A DNA stretch of 64,000 nt from Branchiostoma floridae (taxonomy: Eukaryota > Chordata > Leptocardii > Amphioxiformes > Branchiostomatidae), in the NCBI RefSeq assembly GCF_000003815.2, contig NC_049992.1, positions 9,197,452 through 9,261,451 on the forward strand. Direction: 5' to 3'. Numbering within the stretch: the stretch's first letter is position 1; each line of letters begins with the position of its first letter. The notes beneath the pieces were generated by a model that was given only the letters and a program-made list of their open reading frames with translations, made no database searches and had not been told where the DNA came from. The position numbers were made by a program, and so were the translations under genes. Positions 10,145-19,860 of the stretch are shown here, in pieces.

Positions 10145-11263
10145 TCACCACGGTCTCCACATCTTTTCCGACTCGTTGACGGGGGCCGCCGACTTGATGT
10201 TAGCGGGACTGATCGCTGTCTGCGCCGAGACGAACTGCTGGACCGGTACGGTCTGGTTGTTCTCGGTGTTCAGTCCGTAGGGTGAGGGTGTAAGTCCGTG
10301 TACGGGAGAGTGTTCGGCTGGGATGTTGACGTGCACGTTGTTGACGTACAGAGGGACTAGGTGTTGGTTGGACACAGGCGTCTGGCCGGGGAGGATCACA
10401 GCAGCGCCGTGGGGTACGCCACCGTACATCGTCGTGGGTACAGCCGGGAGAGGGGACACCTGGAGCCGGTGTTGGCTGGTGAGCTGCCCGGTGGTGTCGG
10501 GGACCTGGAGCCGAATATGTTGGCCGGTGTGCACCGCGGGGTCTACCCTCTCCAGGTGGTTAAGCAGCTTCTGTCTGACCTGCGGGTCCACGCCGTCCAC
10601 CGTGCCCATGAAGCGGGCCACCTCGGCGCGACAGCGGCTGTAGCCCGCCCGGTACCTAGCCAGCGCCGCGGGGTCGGTGGAGACGGCGCGGCCCATCTGC
10701 TGCTTCTGCAGGCTGCGGACGTGTTTCACGGCGATCTCCAGGATGTCGGCCTTCTCCAGTTTGGAGTGGTGAGGCGCCTAGAAAAGCAGAAGCGAAATGT
10801 TCGTCAGTCACAACGTCAACGACCCAAAAACTTACGTGCGCAACAAATCGATCAAGTACTCCTAATGTGATAAAACAATTTATACGAAAAATATTTCACA
10901 GAATACACAAACTTGACAAAGATACTTACATTAATATCGTCCTTCACAGTCCCCAAGATGAGATTCTTCAGCTCGTTCAGACTGCTGTTGATTCTGGCAC
11001 GGCGACGCTTCTCCATTAGCGGCTTGGACGACTGTGAGTGAAAAAAAGACGAAAGAAAAGTTAGATACATAATTAACTAGATAAATAAAGTCATGACATC
11101 GAATACTACAAAATACACACAGTGTTCAGCAAAATATACCAGTGGACTGTTGAAGTATTACTTAGTGAAAAACATTTAAGAAATACTTGTTCGAAGAAGA
11201 TTAGATCCTTACCTTGCGGCCCTGGTGAGGGGAAGAGTTTCCAACAACTTTCTCGACAGGCAT
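10145..11263 (-). CDS. Hairy: Hairy/Hes bHLH-Orange repressor, gene 1
   Basis: Three exons on the minus strand: exon 1 11263-11213, exon 2 11031-10930, exon 3 10777-10145. All junctions are GT/AG in phase 0, giving 261 aa. The start is MPVEKV, the same as gene 3, and lies 108 bp below a TATA box. The bHLH spans about residues 18-76, with the Hes-type proline in the basic region ([15 protein letters not shown]). The Orange domain is about 91-127. A Pro/Gln-rich linker carries TMYGG and VPLYVN, and the protein ends WRPW (258-261), the Groucho/TLE-recruiting tetrapeptide. By family it is a nuclear Notch-target repressor that binds N-box and CACGCG sites. It lies head to head with gene 2, 12.6 kb away. 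Exon 2 and the 5' part of exon 3 are nearly identical in DNA to gene 3. The paralogue letter cannot be assigned from sequence alone. Confidence 0.96.
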
Positions 11264-11370
11264 GCTGACGGTTGGTTCGGCTTGTTGTGGTCGAAATCTG
11301 GAGTTAAGTTTGGCGAAGTCTCTGAGAGGGCTTCAGAGTGACGACTGTAGAGTCAGGGGTGACTGTCCCC

Positions 11371-11378
11371 TATTTATA
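11371..11378 (-). promoter_or_regulatory. TATA box of Hairy gene 1
   Basis: TATTTATA on the plus strand reads TATAAATA toward the gene, 108 bp before the ATG. Gene 3 has TATAAAAA at exactly the same distance, which supports both. The start of transcription would fall near 11345, leaving a 5' leader of about 80 nt. Confidence 0.8.
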
Positions 11379-11415
11379 CCTGTTGCTTTGTTTGTGTCTT
11401 TTGTTCCCCTGTCCC

Positions 11416-11447
11416 GACAATGCATACCTGCACTCTCAGCCAATCAC
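11416..11447 (-). promoter_or_regulatory. conserved CCAAT block upstream of gene 1
   Basis: A 32-bp stretch (containing CATACCTGCACTCTCAGCC and CCAAT at 11440-11444) is repeated upstream of gene 3 at 57605-57636 with one difference. CCAAT is the NF-Y site. Further CCAAT/ATTGG copies follow around 11456, 11478, 11499 and 11518, giving a promoter rich in NF-Y-type boxes. Confidence 0.75.
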
Positions 11448-11545
11448 GACAAGTGGTCCAATCTGTGCCGCGCTCTCCCATTGGTCGCAATCACTGCGAT
11501 TGGTCCATTCCCGTCCCTGATTGGACGGCGGTCGGGTCGGTCGTC

Positions 11546-11679
11546 GGCGTCCGTACCTTGAGGGCTGACATCTGCCGATTATATACCTTATTACCGTGCT
11601 AAGCACGTGCCGGGGCCTTTGTCTGGCGGTCGGTCGGAGTGTGGGAAAACTCCACCCACAAATCTGATAACCCTCCAGC
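11546..11679. promoter_or_regulatory. 133-bp upstream block shared with gene 3
   Basis: About 96% identical to 57724-57856, in the same orientation relative to the gene, although the flanking DNA does not align well. It contains an E-box palindrome CACGTG (11604-11609, in GCACGTGC) and TGTGGGAA (11640-11647), a match to the CSL/Su(H) consensus YGTGRGAA. The first could bind Hes or other class B bHLH proteins; the second could bind the Notch effector CSL. It starts about 168 bp upstream of the TATA box. Confidence 0.85.
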
Positions 11680-11930
11680 GGTAAATAATTACCCGCCTGG
11701 ATAAACAAGAAATAACACAACAGATAAGCACATACATCAACTATTTACGAAAAATGTACCAAAATTCTCCACCTGTACGTTCCTACCATCACCCTTTACC
11801 TGTGTGGTTAACTTTTAGTCGATTCTGACGCGTTTTAGCACCTGTTGGGGCTAGAAATCGGGCCGTCTTGAGTAAAAACCACTTGTTAGGAGTCAAGAGT
11901 GTAATAGCTAGCCGCGGGGTAGAAGTCCCG

Positions 11931-11938
11931 TTCCCACG
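11931..11938 (-). promoter_or_regulatory. conserved distal CSL (Su(H)) site, gene 1
   Basis: TTCCCACG on the plus strand reads CGTGGGAA toward the gene, a perfect CSL site. It lies in CGTTCCCACGGCCCG, which is repeated upstream of gene 3 at 58074-58088. It is about 670 bp before the ATG. Confidence 0.75.
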
Positions 11939-12178
11939 GCCCGGCTGAAATGAAGTGTGAACCCGCCTGAAGACAACCTGGTCAGGCATAAGGGAATGTC
12001 AGAGGTGCGGTGGGAGACAGGTGATCTGAATGTCATCCAAACCTTTCTGATGGTCGTCCTTTGTGTCTATACAGTACTTCATATATATCCAAGGACGCTA
12101 CAGAGGGATTTCACAACACTCATATACAGATACACAAGTCAAACAGAACATGTATGCGCACACATTCACACAAACAGA

Positions 12179-12409
12179 CACATTATAACGTTATGTGAGG
12201 CAGATACGTGGTGTACAATATGTGTATGTTATGCGTCAGCCATGCTACATGCCTACAGTTCCACCTGTTGTTATTGTTTTGGACAGTCTAGTAAGATTCC
12301 AGACACATTATAACCTTGTGTGAGGCATGCAGGTACGTATGTACAATATGCGTATGTTGTGCGCAAGCCATGGTACATGCCTACAGTTCCACCTGTTGTT
12401 GTTGTTTTG
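12179..12409 (+). repeat. two tandem ~104-bp repeats
   Basis: Two similar units, 12179-12282 and 12303-12409, share ACATTATAAC, GTGAGGCA, ACAATATGYGTATGTT and TGCCTACAGTTCCACCTGTT. Both end in GTTGTT runs and are separated by about 20 bp. They lie within the gene 1 upstream region and are absent from gene 3, so they arose after the paralogues split or were lost from gene 3. Confidence 0.8.
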
Positions 12410-12420
12410 TGTCGGAGGTT

Positions 12421-12455
12421 GGCGTGGGCACGCGCTTGACACACGCTAGACGCCG
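12421..12455 (-). promoter_or_regulatory. conserved CACGCG (Hairy-type) site, gene 1
   Basis: GGCGTGGGCACGCGCTTGAC at 12421-12440 matches AGCGTGGGCACGCGTGCGAC at 58364 upstream of gene 3. GGCACGCGCT (12427-12436) fits 9 of 10 positions of the Hairy class C consensus GGCACGCGMC. It is a plausible auto- or cross-repression site about 1.16 kb upstream. Confidence 0.6.
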
Positions 12456-13035
12456 GGCACGACAAATGTCACCGGCTGACACCTGACGACGAACCGGTGT
12501 CGGTGCAGCCGTCCTGTCGCGTGTCCAGACCAAGTAGATACGTCTGTTGGCCACGCGTGCAACATACGACCGACAGACGACAACCCTACGATCATGATAC
12601 TAGATCTACAAGCTAAGGTGGAAAGTGGAAAGCCGTTACTTCCTTTTTAATAGCCAGTTTATGTCATAAAATGGCTCTGGATATCAAGGATATGCAAACT
12701 CATTTTTTTCGTTAAAAATATAGACCGTACATCTACTTGCGAAAACAGCAGTTCACAAAAAAAGCATTTTCCTAATGATCACGATTTCACGCAACTAAGT
12801 CTTTCACGAAATTCACGATGTAAAATCAAGCTTTGCCATGAACGCCGAAAGCTCTGAAAAGAAGACAAAAATGCGCAATTCTCGGGCAGTCTCATATAAC
12901 GTTACAGCACTGAGTCTAAAATGAACAAACACAAACCTCATAGGTAATTGAAAATTCTCAAAAGAATAGCAAAACGATGATCTTTTGTTGTAGGGCTGTG
13001 TCTTTTTCCCACCATTTGGCCGTCCCGTGGGCTTT

Positions 13036-13131
13036 GACAGGCTATTGTCTTACAAAGCGACCTGTTGCCGTCCATTGTCTTACAGATATCGCACGCCCTT
13101 TCCCACGCGATAGGCTTTTCTTACGCAAAGA
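13036..13131. promoter_or_regulatory. distal conserved element, Notch/Hes-like, gene 1
   Basis: The core ATTGTCTTACAAAGCGACCT, continuing GTTGCCG (13044-13070), matches 59284-59310 above gene 3 with one difference. A second copy of ATTGTCTTACA follows. At 13100-13107 TTCCCACG is a perfect CSL site overlapping CACGCG (13104-13109). Spacing from core to CSL site is 56 bp here and 58 bp at gene 3. Distance to the ATG is 1,781 bp versus 1,834 bp. Such retention in otherwise unalignable DNA suggests an enhancer. Confidence 0.8.
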
Positions 13132-13235
13132 ACGGAAAGACGCCTAATTATGTGCTAATTATGAACTCACTGTTTTCACACGCACATAGATCATCGCTGA
13201 AAATGGGTATTGTGCCCCCCTCCCATCACAACATA

Positions 13236-13785
13236 TTCTCAAAGCAGAGGTTGAGTTTTGGAGATTACTCAGAGAATACTAGTAGTAGTCGGGACTTATA
13301 CCGGTAAGCTCCTCTCAGAGTTAAAAATCCTGACTACATGCACTACTATATCTCCGCGACTCAACTTCTGCTTGGAAAATAATCATAACACACACATCTT
13401 CTGACAGTGACAGGCCGAGTTCTCTGACAGCCATCCGTCCCATTGTACTATTTGTAGTGTCATGATATTCTCCAAGCAGAGGTTGATGGGGGAAAATCAT
13501 TACTCTCCAAGCAAAGGTAAATGGGAAAAATCGTGACCTTTTCCTTCCATCCGTTTTATTTTCAAAGGCAGATCAATAAAAAACGGATGAAAGGAAAAGG
13601 TCGCAATTTTCCCCACCAACCTCTGCTTGGAGAGTACAAAATTATGATCTTTTTTTTTGTATGTCGTCTATTTCTGTGGTGACAGAAAAACATAAGCAAA
13701 AGGTCGCGAATTTCCCAATCAACCTCCGCTCGGAGAGTGGTGCTATGAAACATTACGCTCTTTCATTACAACATCTGCTTGGAGA
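13236..13785. mobile_element. cluster of MITE family B elements
   Basis: Several elements sharing the end CTCTCCAAGCAGAGGTTGAT. One runs 13236-13380 between TCTCAAAGCAGAGGTTGAG and CTCAACTTCTGCTTGGA. A near-perfect foldback spans 13503-13635, with arms carrying GGAAAAGGTCG and CTGCTTGGAGAG. Right-end pieces follow at 13700-13739 and about 13768. Such clustering suggests insertion of family members into one another. The ends resemble those of family A (TCTCCAAGCAGA). Confidence 0.75.
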
Positions 13786-15518
13786 CCAAGTTGAATCTTC
13801 TTTAGAATATGGAAAGTTTAATCATCTTTTTTGCGAACTGTAGAACAATACTGCTGTTATAGCTTGTTTGGAGCTTTTGGAATGACATGTTTGAGTAGAT
13901 ACGAAACAACTATGTGATGGCCTCTCACAGAGGGGAGAATAAACAATTGAAGGTCAAACTACCGACCTTGTTCTGTATCCATATATCAAACGATAGTTGC
14001 ACGGAATCTTAGGTTGGCCTTTGACCTTACAAGGCTGGCGAATTAATGATATTGACTGTAACAATAGATTAATCAAGACTGTCGAGTCAACCATTTTATG
14101 CCCCTTCGATGGCTTTAAACAGTGCGAAGACTGTTTTGACCTCATGACCTTGCAATTTGCGCCTCAAGGTAAAATGATCCAAGATGGCGTCGTGTAGTCG
14201 TAACATTAAAAGAGCACACAATCAAAGGATTTTGAAGCATAGAATTCTAACGCATGGCTCAGTGACGAATCTAAGAATTGACGTGTTATGAAAAATAAAC
14301 GAAAGCGGTGTGGTACTTGGAAGTAATGTTTTCTGTCCAATGTATTTTGGCCGATCCGACGTTGTCCTTTTACCATTTATTGACACCTCTATTGTTCGAA
14401 TATGTAGCTTAACGTTTATAGATCTACACATGTGATTACAAACAAACCTGCAAAACCTTTCACTTTAGTATTATTTAGTTTACACAAAATATGACTGTAA
14501 ATAATGTTGTATTTTTATCTATGGTAGAAAAACGCCACCACTACATCGGGTTTCTTTGGTTGTGATGACTTTTAAAAAAACTTGACAGGAAAATTCGCAC
14601 CTTTGCCGTAACAACACAAACATGAAAGCAGTAAAAAAATGTGCCAATTTGCTTGCGGTTCGTTTTCTGATCAAAATTAATTACCAGCCTAATCACGTCT
14701 TTACACGTAGCCCAAGCCGCGGTTTGCGTTTGGATTAGGAAGGATTGGATATTTTGGCATCTCCGGAAAGTAAGTCTCTGCTGTGGTCCCCTCAGCCTAG
14801 AGTTGAAACTATCCTTCCTTTATTAAAACCGGTGTTTGCTGGGCGTTCCAGTGTCAGTGACGACACTCCTTGATAACTAGAAATGTGGACTGTCTTATCT
14901 TTTGAGGGCTCCGCCGTTACTTAGCATCACTTCTTAGTTCTTAGCAACAAGTTTTGCCTCAAACAGCGAGGTCACCAGACAACAGGGCTCGCTCGTGGCA
15001 ATGTCCACTGGTCAAAACTGCCAAATCGGCCACTTCAAGAGTAACACACACGCGTGGCGGCTTTTAATAAACAACTTACCGCATCAGCCGGCGATCATCT
15101 GAACTTTTGATCGGTTTGTTGTCGGAAGGGCCATTTTGTCGGCCACACCTGTTTGCTTGACAAACTTTCGGTAAACTTTGGTTTGAGGTCCAGACAACAT
15201 GTAACCTTTCAGCGTGCAATCTCTTTGAATTGGAAACGTGTACATCTGCTCCCTTTTAGGTATATTCGCGATTTACTTTTAGAACACCACACAAAAGACA
15301 TTCTTTTTGAAACGCCCTATTCCACGTCTTTTGAGGACAGGAACAGCTATCAAATAATGGTCCGGTTAACGGCGAAGGTCGTCGCACGCCTTTAATGTCA
15401 GTCATAGGATTTTAAAGAAAGCTGTGACAGAACCAAGGAGCTTTAATAAACAACCTTTCCTTGACAGAACCAACCACCCAGAAAGATGATAGACAGCATT
15501 TTCGGTAACAAGGCTGAG
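13786..15518. other. intergenic, no gene recognised
   Basis: No convincing coding frame. Several TGACCTT/AAGGTCA half-sites lie between 13950 and 14170, as in the denser cluster near 46.4-46.9 kb. Otherwise featureless. Confidence 0.5.
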
Positions 15519-15755
15519 TAATACCCCTGTCACATTATCCACGATCTTCGGGCGTATCGATGGAAGATCGGCCATATTTAAGATCGACAGAGGGCTACGC
15601 GTATTTTTCACCTGAAAACCGTCCCTGTCACATATAGGCCATTCTTTGTACCTTCTACAATTGTCGTGCAATAAAGTTATTATCATAAGCGACGCTCGAG
15701 AAATTGCCGCAGAATCGTTGTCCGATCGATTTTCGCCAAATGTGACAGGGGTATC
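15519..15755. mobile_element. MITE family J with internal retroposon tail
   Basis: Ends TAATACCCCTGTCACATT and AATGTGACAGGGGTAT form an inverted terminal repeat. The interior holds CAATTGTCGTGCAATAAAGT followed by TATTATCAT, a LINE-tail-like sequence. An inverted copy with the same interior is at 62776-63005, so the tail was inside the founding element. Confidence 0.75.
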
Positions 15756-18041
15756 AGGACACGTGCAGCTTGCGATTGTACAACGATCGTACGGGGAATG
15801 TAACCGGGCTATACAATATAAGTTTGGACCACAAACAACACATAGTCTTTTCTTCGAGGGCGTCCAACAGACAGAAAAAATAAATGTCTAAAAAAATGGA
15901 AAATTTTTGGATACTGGAAAACAGTTGCAAGAAATCAAGATAACAATGATGTAGTTTGACTTGTTCTTGCAAGGAGATTTAAATCTAAGTTTTAACGTCC
16001 TTTATTTCAGAATAAAAGTGACAGCGGCTGTTTTAGATCTGTGTCGGCTTGAGTCGGCTATATGTTTGTACAGTTTTGTCAATTGTAATGCACCTCGCCC
16101 TCCCGCGGACTCTTCATCTGAACATCCTCCAAGTCTCGACGGGACAGCCAATTAACAAAGAGACAAAGGAACATGAATTTTTATGCCCAAACAGATGCGC
16201 GACCATTCCTTCTCCTTGTAGCCTTTCCCTCCTACATGTCTCCACACAATGGCGCTACAAAACGGTACATGTTGGCCTGGATGTCGGAAAACTTTGCAAG
16301 TATTAGATTTATTCCCAAATTGTCTGAAATGTTGCACTGTATTCGTCATACAGATGCAGCTGAAGCGAGGATAATACGATCCCTTGGTGTCTTGTCTAAT
16401 CCGATGAATCCAGTCAGCGGAAAAGAGGAAGATCCGGAGAAGATCCTCTCCTGATGACCCACTGTCTGTTCGGTTTGCTCAGCCAGACGACAAAGGGATG
16501 ACTTTGGGATGGAAATGTGTCCGTCAGATCAGACGCCGTCAAGTCAACTGGAAGATCATAGACGGGGTTTTGTTTGCAAAAACGTAGATAGTATGCGTAG
16601 GAAAAAGTATATAGAAGCATAGCATCTGGGCTTGGTAAAGTAACGTTGGCAACATATAGTATATGAAATATTAAGATAATCTAAACGACTGAATGCGGTG
16701 TCAAGTTTATATACGGGACAGACAGACAAAGAACAAACTTATATGCAAACGCATCTGAAAGTACTTTCCTAAACTTATTCAAACTTATGATACTGATGCT
16801 ATATGAATTTCAGAATTATTTCAAGACGACCAGCATTTTATCTATCAGGTGATTTTGGTCACACTACTACAATAAAGATCTTCATTAATTCATTTATCAC
16901 ATCTGTGTGAATTGAGATATAATTGGTAGGCGCGGTTGTCACGTACGTGTCAATACGCTACAATGATCGGAGTAACTTACAGAGAAGTGGGGATAATATG
17001 ATCGTACCAAATAACGTTGCTCTTTTCAATGCCATTTCTAGAAAATAACACATAACACTCGAGGTTGGAAGGATCAACCAAGAAATGGCTATCGTGAAAA
17101 AAATGGAATTATTATCGTTCTGTTAACCATTTAAGTTATCCATTCAGCATTTTGAGACAGATGATTTTCCGTCAAGAAAGGTGCCATCAAACATGTAAGA
17201 CTTTCACTCGACGCGTCTGAAATGGCATATTCAGCAGCAATATGACATGATACTGTCTGCATTCTCTCTATCGCTGCTCTTTTTTTTACGGACCATCTCA
17301 TGTTTATCAACTTAATGTACACAGGACATGATCACCGAACCTCTTACTAGTCTTAGCTTCCAATCTGACACGGTAAAAAGTTTCAGGCTGAAAATAGTTT
17401 CTAGATTTAGAAATTCATCAGCGACCAACAAATTTGGCCGTTGACAGTATCTTCATCAAAGCGTCAGCCATTTGATGGCCCTTTAGTGTCCTTTGTCTTA
17501 CCGCTGAAGGCAGATGGGGCTTGAGTGATCCTCAAAGATCATCCGCTAACAGGATTTAAGATGATTTTAGGAAATCCCTCCGTGGAGGGTCCAGAAAATC
17601 TCCCATTATCTCTTGACTTTGTTCAGTGAGATGTTGAAGAGAGAACTGATGTGTAAAATCGCAGAGTTTCAGTCCACGGACCCGAGTGGATTGGTTACAA
17701 TCTGTCACTTATCTGTGTGGTGATACTGACATTGATACAGATAAGGAGAGATCTACAGTTAACGGATCAAAGAAAACCTCAAACTCAAGAATTCTTCGAA
17801 CTATTTTAGATTAACGTTTCTGCAAGGAGCTTTGAAACAGCTTAAAAGTATAATGTTTGGTCTCTGTTAGGTGATTTTAAAGAGTATGTTTTTCCTGTGT
17901 CTTCTATTATCACATCTGCGCCTACCAATTATTGTGGTTTCACTTATCTTACTAGGATTTCAGCGGTTGTGTAGTACTTTGAAATAGTCTTAGCGGGTAT
18001 GTACTCTTTCTTTGTAGTTTTATCACAAATGTATCTGATAC
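15756..18041. other. intergenic, no gene recognised
   Basis: Short frames at 16049-16454 and elsewhere have no recognisable domain. I see no repeat or RNA gene. Confidence 0.45.
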
Positions 18042-18076
18042 CAAGGAGGTTAATAAAGTCTTTTTTAACCTCCTTG
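18042..18076. repeat. small hairpin CAAGGAGGTTAA
   Basis: CAAGGAGGTTAA and its perfect reverse complement TTAACCTCCTTG, 12-bp arms around an 11-nt loop. It is one of a set of similar short hairpins in this window (18709-18734, 26639-26676; related AAGGACGT forms at 1274-1295 and 19823-19860). Confidence 0.7.
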
Positions 18077-19822
18077 CTGATACCAAGAAGAGTAAACCAA
18101 GATCTCTCGCTAGAGCGCTAAAACACCAATCGGTCACCCTTTTGACCCTGTACAATTTCACACCTTTTGCATATTCTAATTGCAGTTTGCTTAATTGAAG
18201 AAGCCATGGAAAGTAAAAGTTTATTTGAATAGCAATGGACGGTACTTTCCATTATATAACAACCGTGAAACCGTTTTACATCGCTATAATCAACAAATCA
18301 CCAACAACTGTTTCAATTTTCACAAACTTCCTGCACGCAAAAAGGAAGATTTATCTTGTGTACTTTCTGCCAAATAAGTACGAATTTATACGGGGAAAAT
18401 CTAGCAAAGTATCGGACAAAGATGATCGTTTTTTGTGACACAGATATGACCGGAGACAGCGTGTCATCCCCTGGGACCACATGATTACTCCAGATCTACC
18501 TCCAGCGTGGCTAGTGAAAGTCTTTGCGGGGGTAGCTTTCCTTTATGTTGGAAAAAAAGTGAGATTTTTCTCGAGAAAGTGAAATCTTTGAGGGGGTAGA
18601 GAATATTTACATGTAACAGAGCACAGCTGTGCCTTTATGATCTCTAAACGGCCGAATCAGGAGGATTATTTCGAGTCTAAATTGTTACCTTTGTAGAATG
18701 AGTTTGTGCAAGGAGGTTGAAAAAAATCTCCTTGGTTTGTGGTGACTTTGAAAACGAGATAGCCTCGTCTCAGCCACGTTACGGCTAAAATAAGTACCAT
18801 CAAGGAAGTCGTAGGGAGACATGAAACGGGAACAAAATAAAAAGCCCGACAAAAACGCATAAAACGTACGTGCAAAAGAAAACCTAGCCGGACTCGAACC
18901 GCTTTTTTAATAGTATACAGGTACTAGTAGTATGAGATACAAACATGTGAACATCCTAATGCATTGACACGTAACAGTCATTGATAGACAGATTCTGGCA
19001 TGAACAATATTTTTTATAGCACTAACATCAAATTTTCGCCTAGGTGTGAGCCTCGCCCACACATTGAAAACCGCTTCGCATGTTCCTGTGACTCTTTGTC
19101 GCCGTTTTCTAGTGCACAGATGTCTAATCACCCATGTCATATACACACCGCACGGGTTCACTTTGAATCACCGAACTCATAAACATCAATACACCGAAAA
19201 CCGCGCCGCCCGTACAGAGAAACAAAGTCAACAAAGTCAAATCAAGTACATCACAAAGCCATTGTTGGAGTTGATTTTGTCTTGTTAAGATGATTGGGCT
19301 CCAGAGTGCCATCAAGGAAAGGACGATAGTCAAGCATGTATTGATGTGATGGTTGCTTTCTGATTCAGCTGCAAGCGGCGCGGTTTTCATCTTGCACTGT
19401 GATTCCAATAACAAAGAAGAACACGAAGTTTATCATGTAAAAGTTGAACTTTCGATGCCCTGTCTCAGGTTTCTTTATCTTTTTGGTATATAATTTTTTT
19501 TGTCGTTTCAGGCGTACAGTGCAGCTACATAAGTGAAATACATGTATGTCTTTGATTCCTTGACCCTAGCCTACTTTAAATTTGCCTACAATTAGCACTC
19601 CGGTAAGAATTTGCGATAAACTGTTGATACATACAAGGAGCTTTTTTTTTTATATATATTATAGATTTAAAATAAAGTAATCAACTAGTTTTCTTTGAAC
19701 AACGTTAAAACTACGAACAACGGATATAGTTTGGAAAAACGAAGCCGTTTACTTCGTTAAAACAAATATCCTAAAGATTTGTTAAACTGAGGACGTTGTA
19801 TGATGTATAAAGTCCTTGGTTA
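18077..19822. other. intergenic, no gene recognised
   Basis: A second small hairpin is at 18709-18734 (CAAGGAG...CTCCTTG). On the minus strand near 18888-18900 there is a B-box-like GGTTCGAGTCC but no tRNA fold. No gene is recognised. Confidence 0.5.
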
Positions 19823-19860
19823 AACCAAGGACGTTATATGCTGATATAACGTCCTTGGTT
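19823..19860. repeat. perfect 16-bp-arm hairpin
   Basis: AACCAAGGACGTTATA and its exact reverse complement surround a 6-nt loop (TGCTGA). The same core (CAAGGACGTT) forms a 2-nt-loop palindrome at 1274-1295. Copies this small and perfect suggest a mobile micro-hairpin or recently templated repair. Confidence 0.8.

Noticed and set aside
10361-10870. 169-codon frame on the plus strand
   Set aside because: It is antisense to exon 3 and the adjoining intron of Hairy gene 1 and is open because the exon is GC-rich.
13236-13785. CRISPR-like array
   Set aside because: The repeats are inverted MITE ends with irregular spacing, and the DNA is from an animal.
18886-18903. possible minus-strand tRNA (B-box GGTTCGAGTCC)
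   Set aside because: The T-arm pairs poorly and there is no A box, anticodon arm or acceptor stem upstream.
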